Assembly: GCF_003697785.1 (NCBI RefSeq)
Contig: NZ_QOKZ01000016.1
Location: 1-32,762, forward strand
DNA: 32,762 nucleotides
Direction of reading: 5' to 3'
Source of the DNA: Paracoccus alkanivorans
GTDB lineage: Bacteria > Pseudomonadota > Alphaproteobacteria > Rhodobacterales > Rhodobacteraceae
In this document: in pieces, positions 24,086 through 32,429 of the stretch
How the letters are laid out: each line of letters opens with the position of its first letter
Position numbering within the stretch: position 1 is the stretch's first letter
Made by a program: the position numbers and the translations under genes
The notes under the pieces: generated by a model
What the model was told of the DNA's origin: nothing
Databases searched by the model: none
The model's input: only the letters and a program-made list of their open reading frames with translations

Positions 24086-25051
24086 ATGAGCACGCGCAAG
24101 GATTTCAACGACAGGCTGTTGTCACTGGGGCTGGCGCGCGTGAGCGAAGCGGCGGCGCATGCCTCGGCCCGGCTGATCGGGCGCGGGGATGAAAAGGCCG
24201 CCGATCAGGCCGCCGTGAATGCCATGCGAGACCAGCTGAACATGCTGGATATCAAGGGCGTCGTCGTTATCGGCGAGGGCGAGCGCGACGAGGCGCCAAT
24301 GCTGTATATCGGTGAAGAGGTCGGCTCGGGGAATGGTCCCGAGGTGGATATTGCGCTGGACCCGCTGGAGGGTACGACTCTGACGGCCAAGGACATGCCG
24401 AACGCTCTGACGGTGATCGCCATGGCCCCGCGCGGGACCCTCCTGCACGCGCCGGATGTCTACATGGACAAACTGGCCATCGGGCCGGGTTATCCGAAGG
24501 ATGTGGTGAGCCTCGATATGAGCCCGGCCGAGCGCGTGCGAGCGTTGGCACAGGCGCGTGGCTGCCGGGACAGCGATATCACCGTTTGCATCCTGGAGCG
24601 CCCCCGGCACGAAGAGATGATCGCCGCGGTCCGCGAAACCGGCGCCGCGATCCGGCTGATCACCGATGGCGACGTGGCCGGGGTGATCCATACAGCCGAG
24701 GCCGAAATGACCGGAATCGACATGTATATGGGCAGCGGCGGCGCGCCCGAGGGCGTGCTGGCGGCATCGGCTCTGAAATGCATGGGCGGCCAGATGTGGG
24801 GGCGGTTGCTGTTCCGTAACGATGACGAAAGAGGCCGCGCCGCCAAGGCCGGCATCACCGATCTGGACCGGATTTACTCGCGCGATGAATTGGTGACGGA
24901 TGATGTCATCTTCGCGGCCACGGGCGTGACCAACGGCTCGATCGTGGCGGGCGTCAAGCGCGAGCCGCATTATCTGCAGACCGAGACTATCCTGATGCGG
25001 TCCAAGACCGGCTCGGTCCGGCGGATGATCTATCGCAACCCCATCCGGTGA
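24086..25051 (+). CDS. glpX: Fructose-1,6-bisphosphatase class II (GlpX)
   Basis: A 321-aa metal-dependent phosphatase that turns fructose-1,6-bisphosphate into fructose-6-phosphate in gluconeogenesis; some relatives also act on sedoheptulose-1,7-bisphosphate. The motifs GEGERDEAPMLYIGEEVG (63-80) and LDPLEGT (91-97) supply the metal and catalytic residues, and ITDGDVAG and GSGGAPEGVLAASALKCMGG match the family. Length is normal (E. coli GlpX 336 aa). The start ATG 24086 has GAGGGGG upstream at suitable spacing. recJ follows after 80 bases, a gene order seen in other Rhodobacterales. Confidence 0.95.
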   Translation: MSTRKDFNDRLLSLGLARVSEAAAHASARLIGRGDEKAADQAAVNAMRDQLNMLDIKGVVVIGEGERDEAPMLYIGEEVGSGNGPEVDIALDPLEGTTLTAKDMPNALTVIAMAPRGTLLHAPDVYMDKLAIGPGYPKDVVSLDMSPAERVRALAQARGCRDSDITVCILERPRHEEMIAAVRETGAAIRLITDGDVAGVIHTAEAEMTGIDMYMGSGGAPEGVLAASALKCMGGQMWGRLLFRNDDERGRAAKAGITDLDRIYSRDELVTDDVIFAATGVTNGSIVAGVKREPHYLQTETILMRSKTGSVRRMIYRNPIR

Positions 25052-25057
25052 CGCGGT

Positions 25058-25125
25058 AAAAAAAGGGGGGCGCCGCCCCCCATCCCTTCGGGATTCCCCC
25101 GGAGGTATTTTGACAAAGAAGAAGG
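25058..25125. repeat. Structured glpX-recJ spacer: GC stem, small hairpin and conserved-looking tail
   Basis: Right after glpX come seven A, then GGGGGGC-GCC-GCCCCCC (25065-25081), then a second hairpin ATCCC-TTC-GGGAT (25082-25094), then CCCCCGGAGGTATTTTGACA and a run of AAGAAG. On the plus strand there is no T-run after the stem. On the minus strand the stem is followed by seven T. I recall similar GC stem plus GGAGGTATTT...AAGAAG tails in many Rhodobacterales intergenic regions, but could not check. Confidence 0.5.
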
Positions 25126-25131
25126 GGCGAC

Positions 25132-26868
25132 GTGGCGTTTCTGGGGGTTGAGCGGTCGCTGGCCGGACGGCGTTGGATCGGCCCCGAGACAGCGCTGGAG
25201 CGGTTGGCCGAAGGGCTGGCGCAGCAATGTTCCCTGCCCTTGCCGGTGGCGCGGGTGCTGGCCGAGCGGGGGGTAGAGGCTGATGCGGCAGAGTCCTTTC
25301 TGACGCCACGCCTGCGTGACCTGCTGCCTGATCCGCTGGTGCTGCGGGACATGGAAACCGCCGCCGGGCGATTGGTTGCCGCGGCTGAAGCGGGCGAACG
25401 TATTGCCATCTTTGCCGATTACGATGTCGATGGGGGGGCTTCGGCGGCCCTGCTGCTGGACTGGCTGCGCCGGCAAGGCCGCGATGCGACGCTGTATATC
25501 CCGGACCGGATCGACGAGGGTTATGGGCCGAACGCCCCCGCCATGGCTGAACTGGCTGCCGCGCATGACCTGATCATCTGCGTTGATTGCGGCACCCTGA
25601 GCCATGATGCTTTGGCGGCGGCGGATGGCACCGATGTCATCGTGCTGGACCATCATCTGGGGGGCGAGACGCTTCCGCCAGCGCTGGCGGTGGTCAACCC
25701 CAATCGGGCCGATGAAGATGGGGCGCTGGGACATCTTTGTGCGGCGGGGGTGGTGTTCCTGACGCTGGTGCAGGCCGGACGCGTATTGCGCGCCAAGGGA
25801 CGACCGGAGCCGGACCTGATGGCGATGCTGGATCTGGTCGGGCTGGCTACGGTCGCGGATGTGGCTCCGCTGGTCGGTGTGAACCGTGCCTTTGTGCGGC
25901 AGGGGCTAGCCATCATGGCGCGCAGGCAACGGCCCGGACTGGTGGCGCTTGCGGATGTGGCGCGGCTGGACGGGCCCCCTAACGCTTTTCATCTGGGCTT
26001 TTTGCTCGGGCCACGTATCAATGCCGGAGGCAGGGTCGGACGTGCCGATCTGGGGGCGTTGTGCCTGTCATCGCGCGATTCCGTGGAGGCGGCCCGCCTT
26101 GCGGCAGAACTGGACGGATTGAACCGCGATCGCCGCAGCATCGAGGCCGGCGTGCGCGACGAGGCACTGGCGCAGGTCGAGGCGCGTGGTGATAGGGTAT
26201 TGTCCTGGGCGGCGGGAGAAGGCTGGCATCCCGGGGTTGTCGGCATCGTTGCCGCGCGAATCAAGGAGGCGACCGATTTGCCTTCGGTGGTGATCGGTGT
26301 CGAGGGTGGGATCGGCAAGGGTTCCGCCCGCTCTGTTCCAGGTGTCGACCTGGGCCGGGCGGTCCAGCGGCTTGCGCAGGAAGGGCTGCTGATCAAGGGC
26401 GGCGGGCACGAGATGGCGGCGGGACTGACTGTCGCCGAGGACCGTATCGCCGCAGCCATGGCACGGCTGGCCGAGCTGATTGCCCGCGACCTGGCCGCCC
26501 GCAGCGGAAATCGGGATTTGCGCATTTCGGGCCTGCTCGAAACCGGCGGTGCCACACCGCAACTGTTTCGCCAGCTTGAGGATGCGGGACCCTTTGGCCA
26601 GGCCTCTCCTGCTCCGCGATTTGCCTTTCCCGACCAGTTGATCGACAGCGCTTCGACCATGGGCGACAATCATCTGCGCCTTCGCTTTCGTAGCCCCGGC
26701 GGCTCGGCGGTTGAGGCGGTCGCATGGGGCGCGATGAACGGCCCGCTTGGCCCGGCGCTGATCGGGGCCAAGGGACGTCGTTTTCACCTTGCGGGCAAGC
26801 TGGATTTGTCCACATGGGGCGGGCGGGAGCGCGTGCGCCTGCGTCTTGACGATGCGGCGCCGGTATGA
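25132..26868 (+). CDS. recJ: Single-stranded-DNA-specific exonuclease RecJ
   Basis: A 578-aa 5'-3' exonuclease acting in RecF-pathway recombination, mismatch and base-excision repair. The DHH phosphoesterase core shows ADYDVDGGASAALLLDWLRR (95-114), VDCGTLSHDA (151-160), VLDHHLGGE with DHH at 173-175, and the DHHA1 motif GGGHEMAAGLTV. The C-terminal OB-like region with GPFGQASPAPRFAF binds ssDNA. The start is GTG at 25132, after AAGGGGCGAC; no better ATG exists nearby and the frame upstream ends in the glpX spacer. Length is normal (E. coli 577 aa). The first metal motif reads DVDGGAS rather than the usual DVDG(A/V)TS, a conservative change. Confidence 0.95.
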   Translation: MAFLGVERSLAGRRWIGPETALERLAEGLAQQCSLPLPVARVLAERGVEADAAESFLTPRLRDLLPDPLVLRDMETAAGRLVAAAEAGERIAIFADYDVDGGASAALLLDWLRRQGRDATLYIPDRIDEGYGPNAPAMAELAAAHDLIICVDCGTLSHDALAAADGTDVIVLDHHLGGETLPPALAVVNPNRADEDGALGHLCAAGVVFLTLVQAGRVLRAKGRPEPDLMAMLDLVGLATVADVAPLVGVNRAFVRQGLAIMARRQRPGLVALADVARLDGPPNAFHLGFLLGPRINAGGRVGRADLGALCLSSRDSVEAARLAAELDGLNRDRRSIEAGVRDEALAQVEARGDRVLSWAAGEGWHPGVVGIVAARIKEATDLPSVVIGVEGGIGKGSARSVPGVDLGRAVQRLAQEGLLIKGGGHEMAAGLTVAEDRIAAAMARLAELIARDLAARSGNRDLRISGLLETGGATPQLFRQLEDAGPFGQASPAPRFAFPDQLIDSASTMGDNHLRLRFRSPGGSAVEAVAWGAMNGPLGPALIGAKGRRFHLAGKLDLSTWGGRERVRLRLDDAAPV

Positions 26869-26933
26869 ATCTGCGGCTGGCCAGGACCGGGCTGTCCCGC
26901 TAACCTGCTCCCGACATCCAGAAGGAGGCAGCA

Positions 26934-27626
26934 ATGAAACTGACCTGGCTTGGACATTCCGGCTTTCGTCTTGAAATCGAGAACGCGATCATCCTGATCG
27001 ACCCGTGGCTGACCGGTAATCCGCTCTTTCCCGAGGACAAGCGGCAGGAGGCCATCGGCGGCGCCACCCATATTCTCCTGACCCATGGTCACGGCGACCA
27101 TTCGGGCGATACGCTCTCGATCGCCAAGGAGTTGAATATTCCTGTCGCGGGCATCTATGACCTGATCAATAGCTGGAGCAACCATCAGGGAATCGAGGGG
27201 ATCGGCTTCAACAAGGGAGGCACGATCGATCTGGGCGGCGCCAGGGTGACCATGGTCAATGCCAGCCATTCCAGTTCGCTAGACGGGGCGGACGGGCCGA
27301 TCTATGCGGGGCACGAATCGGGCTACATGATCGCGGGCGAAGGCCATGTGATCTATGTCAGCGGCGACACCGACATCATGGCCGATATGGAATGGATGGG
27401 TCAGCTGCACCAGCCCGATATAGGTATCCTTTGCGCGGGCGGGCATTTCACCATGGACATGAAACGTGCCGCTTTTGCCGCGAAGAAATATTTCGACTTC
27501 AAGACTGTCATTCCGTGCCACTACAAGACGTTCCCGCTGCTGGAGCAATCTGCCGAGGCGTTGAAGCAGGGCCTTCCCGGCACTGACGTGATCGAACCGG
27601 AAGTGCTGAAGGCAATCGAGTTGTGA
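26934..27626 (+). CDS. UPF0173-family metal-dependent hydrolase
   Basis: A 230-aa metallo-beta-lactamase-fold protein of the YtkL/UPF0173 group. The N-terminal MKLTWLGHSGFRLE is diagnostic, LTHGHGDHSGD (49-59) is the HxHxDH metal motif, NASHSSS and VSGDTDIMADM supply further ligands (His and Asp), and PCHYKTFP near the end gives the last His. The family is assigned to metal-dependent hydrolysis but has no agreed substrate. The start ATG 26934 has AAGGAGG upstream. It lies 65 bases after recJ, and its stop overlaps the aminopeptidase start (GTGA at 27623-27626). Confidence 0.93.
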   Translation: MKLTWLGHSGFRLEIENAIILIDPWLTGNPLFPEDKRQEAIGGATHILLTHGHGDHSGDTLSIAKELNIPVAGIYDLINSWSNHQGIEGIGFNKGGTIDLGGARVTMVNASHSSSLDGADGPIYAGHESGYMIAGEGHVIYVSGDTDIMADMEWMGQLHQPDIGILCAGGHFTMDMKRAAFAAKKYFDFKTVIPCHYKTFPLLEQSAEALKQGLPGTDVIEPEVLKAIEL

Positions 27627-29425
27627 GCGGCTTTCAGAGTTTCGAGGATCCGCAGGGCGGCGGCGATCATCCCGCCCGGCTCTCCATGCTGCGCGAACGC
27701 ATGGCGGTGCTCGATCTTGACGCCTTCATCGTGCCGCGCGCCGATGCTCATCAGGGCGAATACGTCGCCGAGGCGGATGCGAGACTGGCATGGCTGACCG
27801 GTTTTACCGGCAGCGCGGGTTTCGCCATTGTTACCATGGACCGGGCGGGTGTCTTCATCGATGGCCGCTACCGCGTGCAGGTGAAATCGCAGGTCGATCT
27901 CGCGCATTTCACACCGGTGCCCTGGCCCGAAACGAAACCATCGGCCTGGCTGCGCGATGCACTGCCTTCGGGCGGCAAGGCCGGCTTCGATCCCTGGCTG
28001 CATACGCGCAAGGAAATCGAGGCAATGAAGAAGGGCCTCGCGGATAGCGGTATCGAGTTGGCTGCCCTCGCCGGGAACCCGGTCGATGCGATCTGGCAGG
28101 ATCGCCCGGCGCCGCCGGTCGGCCGCGCGCGCGCCCATGCCGATGCGCTGGCGGGCGAGGCCTCGGGACAGAAACGCCGCCGGTTGGCCGGGGAGTTGCG
28201 CGAAAACGGCCAGACGGCCGCCTTCCTGTCGCTGCCCGATTCCATATCCTGGCTGTTGAATATCCGTGGCACGGATATCCCGAAAAACCCGATCGTTCAG
28301 AGTTTCGCGATCCTGTCCGATGACGGGCATGTTACGCTTTTCTCGGACCCGGACAAGTTTGACGACGGGCTTCGCGCGCATCTTGGCAACGAGGTCACGA
28401 TCCTCCATCCTCGCGAACTGACCGATGCGCTCAGAAACCTGGGCGGAACGGTCCGCATTGATCCGGCCACGGCCCCGGAGATCGCCTTCCGTCTGGTGGA
28501 GGAGGCCGGCGCGCATATCGCTTGCGCCCCGGACCCGGCAATCCTGCCCAAGGCCCGGAAGAACCCGGCCGAGCTGAAGGGCATGCGCGCGGCTCATCTC
28601 CGCGACGGGGTGGCGATGACCCGGCTGCTGGCGTGGTTGGACGCGCGGGATCCAGCCAGCCTGACCGAGATCGACGTGGTCAGGAAACTGGAAGCGTTGC
28701 GGCGCGAGGAAGGCATCATCGATATCAGCTTCGATACCATTTCCGGTTCAGGGCCCAATGGAGCCATCGTGCATTACCGGGTCACCGAATCGACCAATCG
28801 CCGCCTTGCTGCCGGGGAAATGCTGCTAGTTGATTCGGGCGGACAGTATCCGGATGGGACCACCGACATCACTCGAACCATTCCGCTTGGACACCCGCCG
28901 GAGGAGGCGATCGCGCCCTATACGGCGGTGCTGCGCGGCATGATCGCCATCAGCCGCACCCGTTTTCCCAAGGGGGTGGCGGGCGCGCATCTCGATGCCC
29001 TGGCGCGGCAATTCCTGTGGGCGGAGGGATTCGATTACGATCACGGCACAGGCCATGGCGTCGGTGCGGCGCTTTGCGTGCATGAAGGTCCGGCCCGGAT
29101 CAGCCGTGTCAGCGATCTGCCACTGGAGCCGGGCATGATACTGTCCAACGAACCCGGCTATTATCGGGAGGGGGCTTTCGGCATCCGCATAGAGAACCTG
29201 ATCACGGTGATCGGTGCCGAGGCCGAACCGGGCCGCGACATGCTGGGTTTCGAGACGCTGACCCTATGTCCCATAGATACCCGTCCGGTCGATCGCGCAG
29301 CGATGTCGCGTGACGAGGCGGATTGGCTTGACCGATATCATGCACGGGTCCGTCAGGAACTTTCACCGCTATTGGACGAGGGAACGCGCGACTGGTTGCT
29401 GCGCGCCACAGCCGCAATTTCCTGA
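27623..29425 (+). CDS. Aminopeptidase P-family (Xaa-Pro aminopeptidase), long form
   Basis: A 600-aa cytosolic M24 metallopeptidase removing the N-terminal residue before proline. It has the long three-domain architecture of eukaryote-like XPNPEP1: two N-terminal creatinase-like domains (about 15-145 and 155-305) and a C-terminal pita-bread catalytic domain (about 315-530), then a C-terminal extension. Metal and catalytic residues are visible in LVDSGGQYPDGTTDITRT (two Asp), GHGVGAALCVHEGP (His), LSNEPGYY (Glu) and FGIRIENLI (Glu). The start is GTG 27623, overlapping the upstream stop. A shorter E. coli PepP type (441 aa) is excluded by length and domain order. Confidence 0.92.
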   Translation: MSGFQSFEDPQGGGDHPARLSMLRERMAVLDLDAFIVPRADAHQGEYVAEADARLAWLTGFTGSAGFAIVTMDRAGVFIDGRYRVQVKSQVDLAHFTPVPWPETKPSAWLRDALPSGGKAGFDPWLHTRKEIEAMKKGLADSGIELAALAGNPVDAIWQDRPAPPVGRARAHADALAGEASGQKRRRLAGELRENGQTAAFLSLPDSISWLLNIRGTDIPKNPIVQSFAILSDDGHVTLFSDPDKFDDGLRAHLGNEVTILHPRELTDALRNLGGTVRIDPATAPEIAFRLVEEAGAHIACAPDPAILPKARKNPAELKGMRAAHLRDGVAMTRLLAWLDARDPASLTEIDVVRKLEALRREEGIIDISFDTISGSGPNGAIVHYRVTESTNRRLAAGEMLLVDSGGQYPDGTTDITRTIPLGHPPEEAIAPYTAVLRGMIAISRTRFPKGVAGAHLDALARQFLWAEGFDYDHGTGHGVGAALCVHEGPARISRVSDLPLEPGMILSNEPGYYREGAFGIRIENLITVIGAEAEPGRDMLGFETLTLCPIDTRPVDRAAMSRDEADWLDRYHARVRQELSPLLDEGTRDWLLRATAAIS

Positions 29426-29512
29426 TTGGGCGGTTTCGCCGCGAGGCCAAAGGCATGCGATTCGGTTTCGTCCTTTGCCATTCTGTGGAAGCCTGCGGAT
29501 GAGGAGATGGGG

Positions 29513-29983
29513 ATGGTGGAGCTTACCGGAGGTTGCGGCTGCGGGCAGGTCCGCTACCGTATGATGGAGTGGCCCTTGTTCACCCATTGCTGCCATTGCA
29601 GCTGGTGTCAGCGTGAAACGGGCAGCGCTTTTGTGCTCAATGCACTGATCGAGACCGATTTGCTGAAGTTGAAGGGGGAAGCGGAGGAAATCCATACGCC
29701 TTCGGCCTCGGGGAAAGGGCAGAAAATCATACGCTGTTCCGATTGCCATATCGCAATCTACAGCCATTATTCAGGGGCGGGGCCGCGTTTCGCATTTCTG
29801 CGCGTCGGGACATTGGACGATCCGGCGTGTTGTCCGCCGGATGTTCATATATTCACTTCGACGAAATTGCCCTGGGTTATACTGTCCGGGAATATCCCGG
29901 TCATGGAGGAGTATTACGACCGTGAGGCGCTGTGGCCCGCCGCATCACTCGAACGACGGAAGGTGGCGCTGGCGCAGGGGTGA
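29513..29983 (+). CDS. GFA-family (glutathione-dependent formaldehyde-activating-like) protein
   Basis: A 156-aa zinc protein of the GFA/CENP-V fold. Cys residues are arranged as GGCGCGQVRY (C8, C10), HCCHCSWCQRETGSAF (C26-C32) and IRCSDCHIAI, the two-zinc pattern of the family. Paracoccus Gfa speeds formation of S-hydroxymethylglutathione, but this protein is one of many paralogs and the region shows no formaldehyde-oxidation genes, so that activity is not implied. The start ATG 29513 has GAGGAG six bases upstream; the ATG at 29507 lies too close to it. It is convergent with the enoyl-CoA hydratase-like gene, six bases away. Confidence 0.88.
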   Translation: MVELTGGCGCGQVRYRMMEWPLFTHCCHCSWCQRETGSAFVLNALIETDLLKLKGEAEEIHTPSASGKGQKIIRCSDCHIAIYSHYSGAGPRFAFLRVGTLDDPACCPPDVHIFTSTKLPWVILSGNIPVMEEYYDREALWPAASLERRKVALAQG

Positions 29984-29989
29984 AACGGG

Positions 29990-30775
29990 TCAGTTCCAGT
30001 TCGGTTCGCGCTTTTCCAGAAAGGCGTTAATGCCCTCATCCGTGTCCGGCAGCATCATGTTCTCGCACATCGTGGCGCCTGCATTGTCATAGGCTGCTGA
30101 CAGGCCGAGGCGAAGCTGTTCGTGGAAGGCCCGCTTGCCCATACGCACCGCCGAAGGCAGCTTGGAGGCGATCACGCGCGCCATCTCCATCGTCGCATCC
30201 GTCAGCTGATCTGCGGGAACGACGCGATTGATCAACCCCAACTCGCGGGCGCGCTCCGCAAGGATGAACTCGCCAGTGGTCAGCATCTCGAAGGCTGCCT
30301 TCGGTGGAACGGCTCGGGTCAGTGCGACCATCGGGGTCGAGCAGAACAAACCTATATTCACGCCGTTGACGCCGAAGCGGACGCCTTCGGCGGCGACGGC
30401 AAGGTCGCATGAGGCGACAAGCTGACAGCCGGCGGCGGTTGCGATGCCCTGCACCTCGGCGATTACCGGCTGGGGCAGGGCGGGAATCATCTGCATCATT
30501 CCGGCGCAGCGTCCGAAAAGCTGGTCATAGGCTGCCCGCCCGGCATCCTCGTTCCCGCGTGCGGCCTGCATCTGGCGCAGGTCGTGCCCGGCCGAGAAGG
30601 CCTTGCCTTCGGCCGCCAGAATCACCACGCGGATATTGTCGTCGGCCTCGATCGCCCGGAAAGCGTCTGACAACGCGTCGATCATCTCGAGCGACAGGGC
30701 GTTGAAATTTGACGGGCTGTTCAGGGTCAGCCGCGCCATGTGATCGGTATCTTCGCGCAAGACGAGCTCTGACAT
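29990..30775 (-). CDS. Enoyl-CoA hydratase/isomerase-family protein lacking catalytic glutamates
   Basis: A 261-aa crotonase-fold protein. The oxyanion-hole segments are visible: KAFSAGHDLRQM (58-69) and QGIATAAGCQLVASCDLAVA (109-128). In enoyl-CoA hydratase the two catalytic Glu lie in GGGCEL and FGQPEI. Here they are Q118 (GCQL) and G138 (FGVNG), so classical hydration is unlikely. The pattern resembles the ECHDC3-like branch, whose reaction is not well defined. It could be a thioesterase, isomerase or binding protein. The start MSELVLRED at 30775 is supported by AGGAGGAGAG just upstream. It is divergent from the hotdog thioesterase gene, 56 bases away, so both may be controlled together. 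Confidence 0.86.
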   Translation of the reverse strand: MSELVLREDTDHMARLTLNSPSNFNALSLEMIDALSDAFRAIEADDNIRVVILAAEGKAFSAGHDLRQMQAARGNEDAGRAAYDQLFGRCAGMMQMIPALPQPVIAEVQGIATAAGCQLVASCDLAVAAEGVRFGVNGVNIGLFCSTPMVALTRAVPPKAAFEMLTTGEFILAERARELGLINRVVPADQLTDATMEMARVIASKLPSAVRMGKRAFHEQLRLGLSAAYDNAGATMCENMMLPDTDEGINAFLEKREPNWN

Positions 30776-30831
30776 CTTGATCTCTCCTCCTTTTGCGGGA
30801 ACCGTAAGCCGCAATCGGTCGGGAGGAAAGC

Positions 30832-31254
30832 ATGGACATCGTAATGGACGCGGAAGCGCTGAACGCGTTTCTGGGTCGCGAGTTTCCGCAAGTAGCGGGT
30901 GAATACCGCGTTGAACGGGTAGACCCGGACCTGCTGACCGCCCGGCTGACCGTGGGCGAGGCACATCTGCGTCCCGGCGGTACCATCAGTGGACCTTCGA
31001 TCTTCGCGCTGGCCGATCTGGCGATCTATTGCGCGATCCTTGCGCGAATCGGGCCGGTTGCCCTTGCGGTGACGACTAATGCCTCGGTTGATTTCATGCG
31101 CAAGCCCGAGGCAGACAGGGATCTGCGTGCCGAGTGCCGGGTTCTGAAGCTGGGACGTGTCCTCGCCGTTGCCGAGGCGCTGATCTACTCCGAAGGAGGA
31201 ACCGAGCCGGTGGCACGCTGTTCAATGACATACTCGATTCCGCCGAAAAGTTAG
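30832..31254 (+). CDS. PaaI-type hotdog thioesterase
   Basis: A 140-aa hotdog-fold protein of the PaaI/YiiD-like thioesterase group, which cleave acyl-CoA thioesters. LRPGGTISGPSIFALADLAI matches the usual hydrophobic helix with GG(x)SGPS, where the catalytic region sits, and LAVTTNASVDFMRKP is the typical strand. The usual catalytic Asp/Glu is probably the Asp in ALADLA. The start ATG 30832 has GGGAGGAAA upstream; ATG 30844 is an alternative. It sits divergent to the crotonase-fold gene and 150 bases before rplM. A role in acyl-CoA turnover is likely, but the substrate is unknown. Confidence 0.85.
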   Translation: MDIVMDAEALNAFLGREFPQVAGEYRVERVDPDLLTARLTVGEAHLRPGGTISGPSIFALADLAIYCAILARIGPVALAVTTNASVDFMRKPEADRDLRAECRVLKLGRVLAVAEALIYSEGGTEPVARCSMTYSIPPKS

Positions 31255-31274
31255 AACTTCGGGCGGTTATGGCG

Positions 31275-31290
31275 AGGTATTTTAATACCT
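31275..31290. repeat. Palindrome AGGTATT-TT-AATACCT upstream of rplM
   Basis: Two perfect 7-bp arms flank TT, 20 bases after the thioesterase stop, in an AT-rich stretch followed by TTAAC...GTTAA (31297-31313). The stem is too AT-rich for a strong terminator. It may be a protein-binding site or a weak end signal. Confidence 0.4.
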
Positions 31291-31337
31291 AATTATTAAC
31301 GCATTGATGTTAAAGTAAAAATCATCACGGCCTGCTC

Positions 31338-31366
31338 TTGACTGTGCGTCCGGGATTTTCGATATA
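31338..31366 (+). promoter_or_regulatory. Probable promoter of rplM-rpsI
   Basis: TTGACT at 31338-31343 matches the -35 consensus at five of six positions. A 17-base spacer leads to GATATA at 31361-31366, a weak -10 (TATACC two bases later is an alternative). Transcription would begin about 30 bases before the rplM start, whose ribosome binding site is AAGGGACGAC. Confidence 0.5.
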
Positions 31367-31404
31367 CCGCCATCTCGAATGAACACGACCCTAAGGGACG
31401 ACAG

Positions 31405-31869
31405 ATGAAAACTTATACCGCGAAACCGGCGGAGATCGAGAAGAAGTGGATCCTGATCGACGCCGAGGGCGTCGTTCTGGGCCGTCTTGCCTCGATCGTC
31501 GCCAATCGCCTGCGCGGCAAGCACAAGCCAAGCTATACGCCGCATATGGACATGGGCGACAATGTCATCGTCATCAATGCCGACAAGGTGCAGATGACCG
31601 GCAACAAACGCAACGACAAGAAATACTACTGGCACACTGGCCATCCGGGCGGCATCAAGCATCGCACCGCAGGTCAGTTGCTGGATGGCGCCCATCCCGA
31701 GCGGGTGGTGATCAAGGCCGTCGAGCGCATGATCAGCCGCAACAAACTGGGCAAGCAGCAGATGACTCATCTGCGCGTTTATGCCGGGACCGAGCATCCG
31801 CATGAGGCGCAGCAGCCCGAAGTGCTGGACGTGAAGTCCATGAATGCCAAGAACACCCGGAGCGCGTGA
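31405..31869 (+). CDS. rplM: 50S ribosomal protein L13
   Basis: A 154-aa early-assembly protein of the large subunit. WILIDAEGVVLGRLASIVAN, RGKHKPSYTPHMDMGDNVIV and VERMISRNKLGKQQMTHLRVY are conserved L13 blocks. It has a C-terminal extension of about a dozen residues beyond E. coli L13 (142 aa), usual in alphaproteobacteria. The start ATG 31405 has AAGGGACGAC upstream. The rpsI start follows two bases after the stop, the classic L13-S9 operon. Confidence 0.98.
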   Translation: MKTYTAKPAEIEKKWILIDAEGVVLGRLASIVANRLRGKHKPSYTPHMDMGDNVIVINADKVQMTGNKRNDKKYYWHTGHPGGIKHRTAGQLLDGAHPERVVIKAVERMISRNKLGKQQMTHLRVYAGTEHPHEAQQPEVLDVKSMNAKNTRSA

Positions 31870-31871
31870 TT

Positions 31872-32369
31872 ATGGCCGAAGACATCAAATCTCTTGACGA
31901 ACTGAAGTCGGCCGTTTCGGGAACCGAGGCCGAAGCGCCCGTGACCGAAGCCGTCATCAAGCGCGAAGCACAGCGCGACGACCTGGGCCGCTCCTATGCG
32001 ACCGGCAAGCGGAAGGACGCGGTTGCCCGCGTCTGGGTCAAGCCGGGTTCCGGCAAGGTCGTCGTGAACGGGAAGGACATCAACGAATACTTCGCCCGTC
32101 CGGTGCTGCAGATGATTCTGCGCCAGCCCTTCGACGTGGCCGGTGTGGCCGGCCAGTATGACGTGCAGGCGACCGTCAAGGGCGGCGGCCTGTCGGGTCA
32201 GGCAGGTGCCGTGAAGCACGGTATCAGCCAGGCGCTTCAGTTGCACGAGCCTAGCCTGCGTCCGGCGCTCAAGGCCGCGGGCTTCCTGACCCGTGACTCG
32301 CGCGTGGTCGAACGGAAGAAATACGGCCGCGCGAAAGCCCGCCGCAGCTTCCAGTTCTCGAAACGCTGA
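31872..32369 (+). CDS. rpsI: 30S ribosomal protein S9
   Basis: A 165-aa small-subunit protein. The core YATGKRKDAVARVWVKPGSGK, the central ARPVLQMILRQPF and the C-terminal RKKYGRAKARRSFQFSKR are typical. The C-terminal tail reaches the P-site tRNA anticodon stem in ribosomes. An acidic N-terminal extension of about 40 residues (AEDIKSLDELKSAVSG onwards) is characteristic of alphaproteobacteria. The start ATG 31872 lies two bases after the rplM stop; GTG 31866 in frame is less likely. It is followed by the terminator at 32392-32429. Confidence 0.98.
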   Translation: MAEDIKSLDELKSAVSGTEAEAPVTEAVIKREAQRDDLGRSYATGKRKDAVARVWVKPGSGKVVVNGKDINEYFARPVLQMILRQPFDVAGVAGQYDVQATVKGGGLSGQAGAVKHGISQALQLHEPSLRPALKAAGFLTRDSRVVERKKYGRAKARRSFQFSKR

Positions 32370-32391
32370 TTCTGCCCGCAAGGCTTTGGGG

Positions 32392-32429
32392 AAGGCGCGG
32401 TCCTGCGGGGCTGCGCCTTTTCTTTTTTC
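32392..32429 (+). terminator. Intrinsic terminator after rpsI
   Basis: AAGGCGC (32392-32398) pairs with GCGCCTT (32413-32419) around a GC-rich 14-base loop, followed by a T-rich run TTTTCTTTTTT. It ends the rplM-rpsI transcript. Confidence 0.85.

Noticed and set aside
24122..25309. A 395-codon minus-strand frame opposite glpX
   Set aside because: It is antisense to glpX, runs through the structured glpX-recJ spacer into recJ, and shows no motif.
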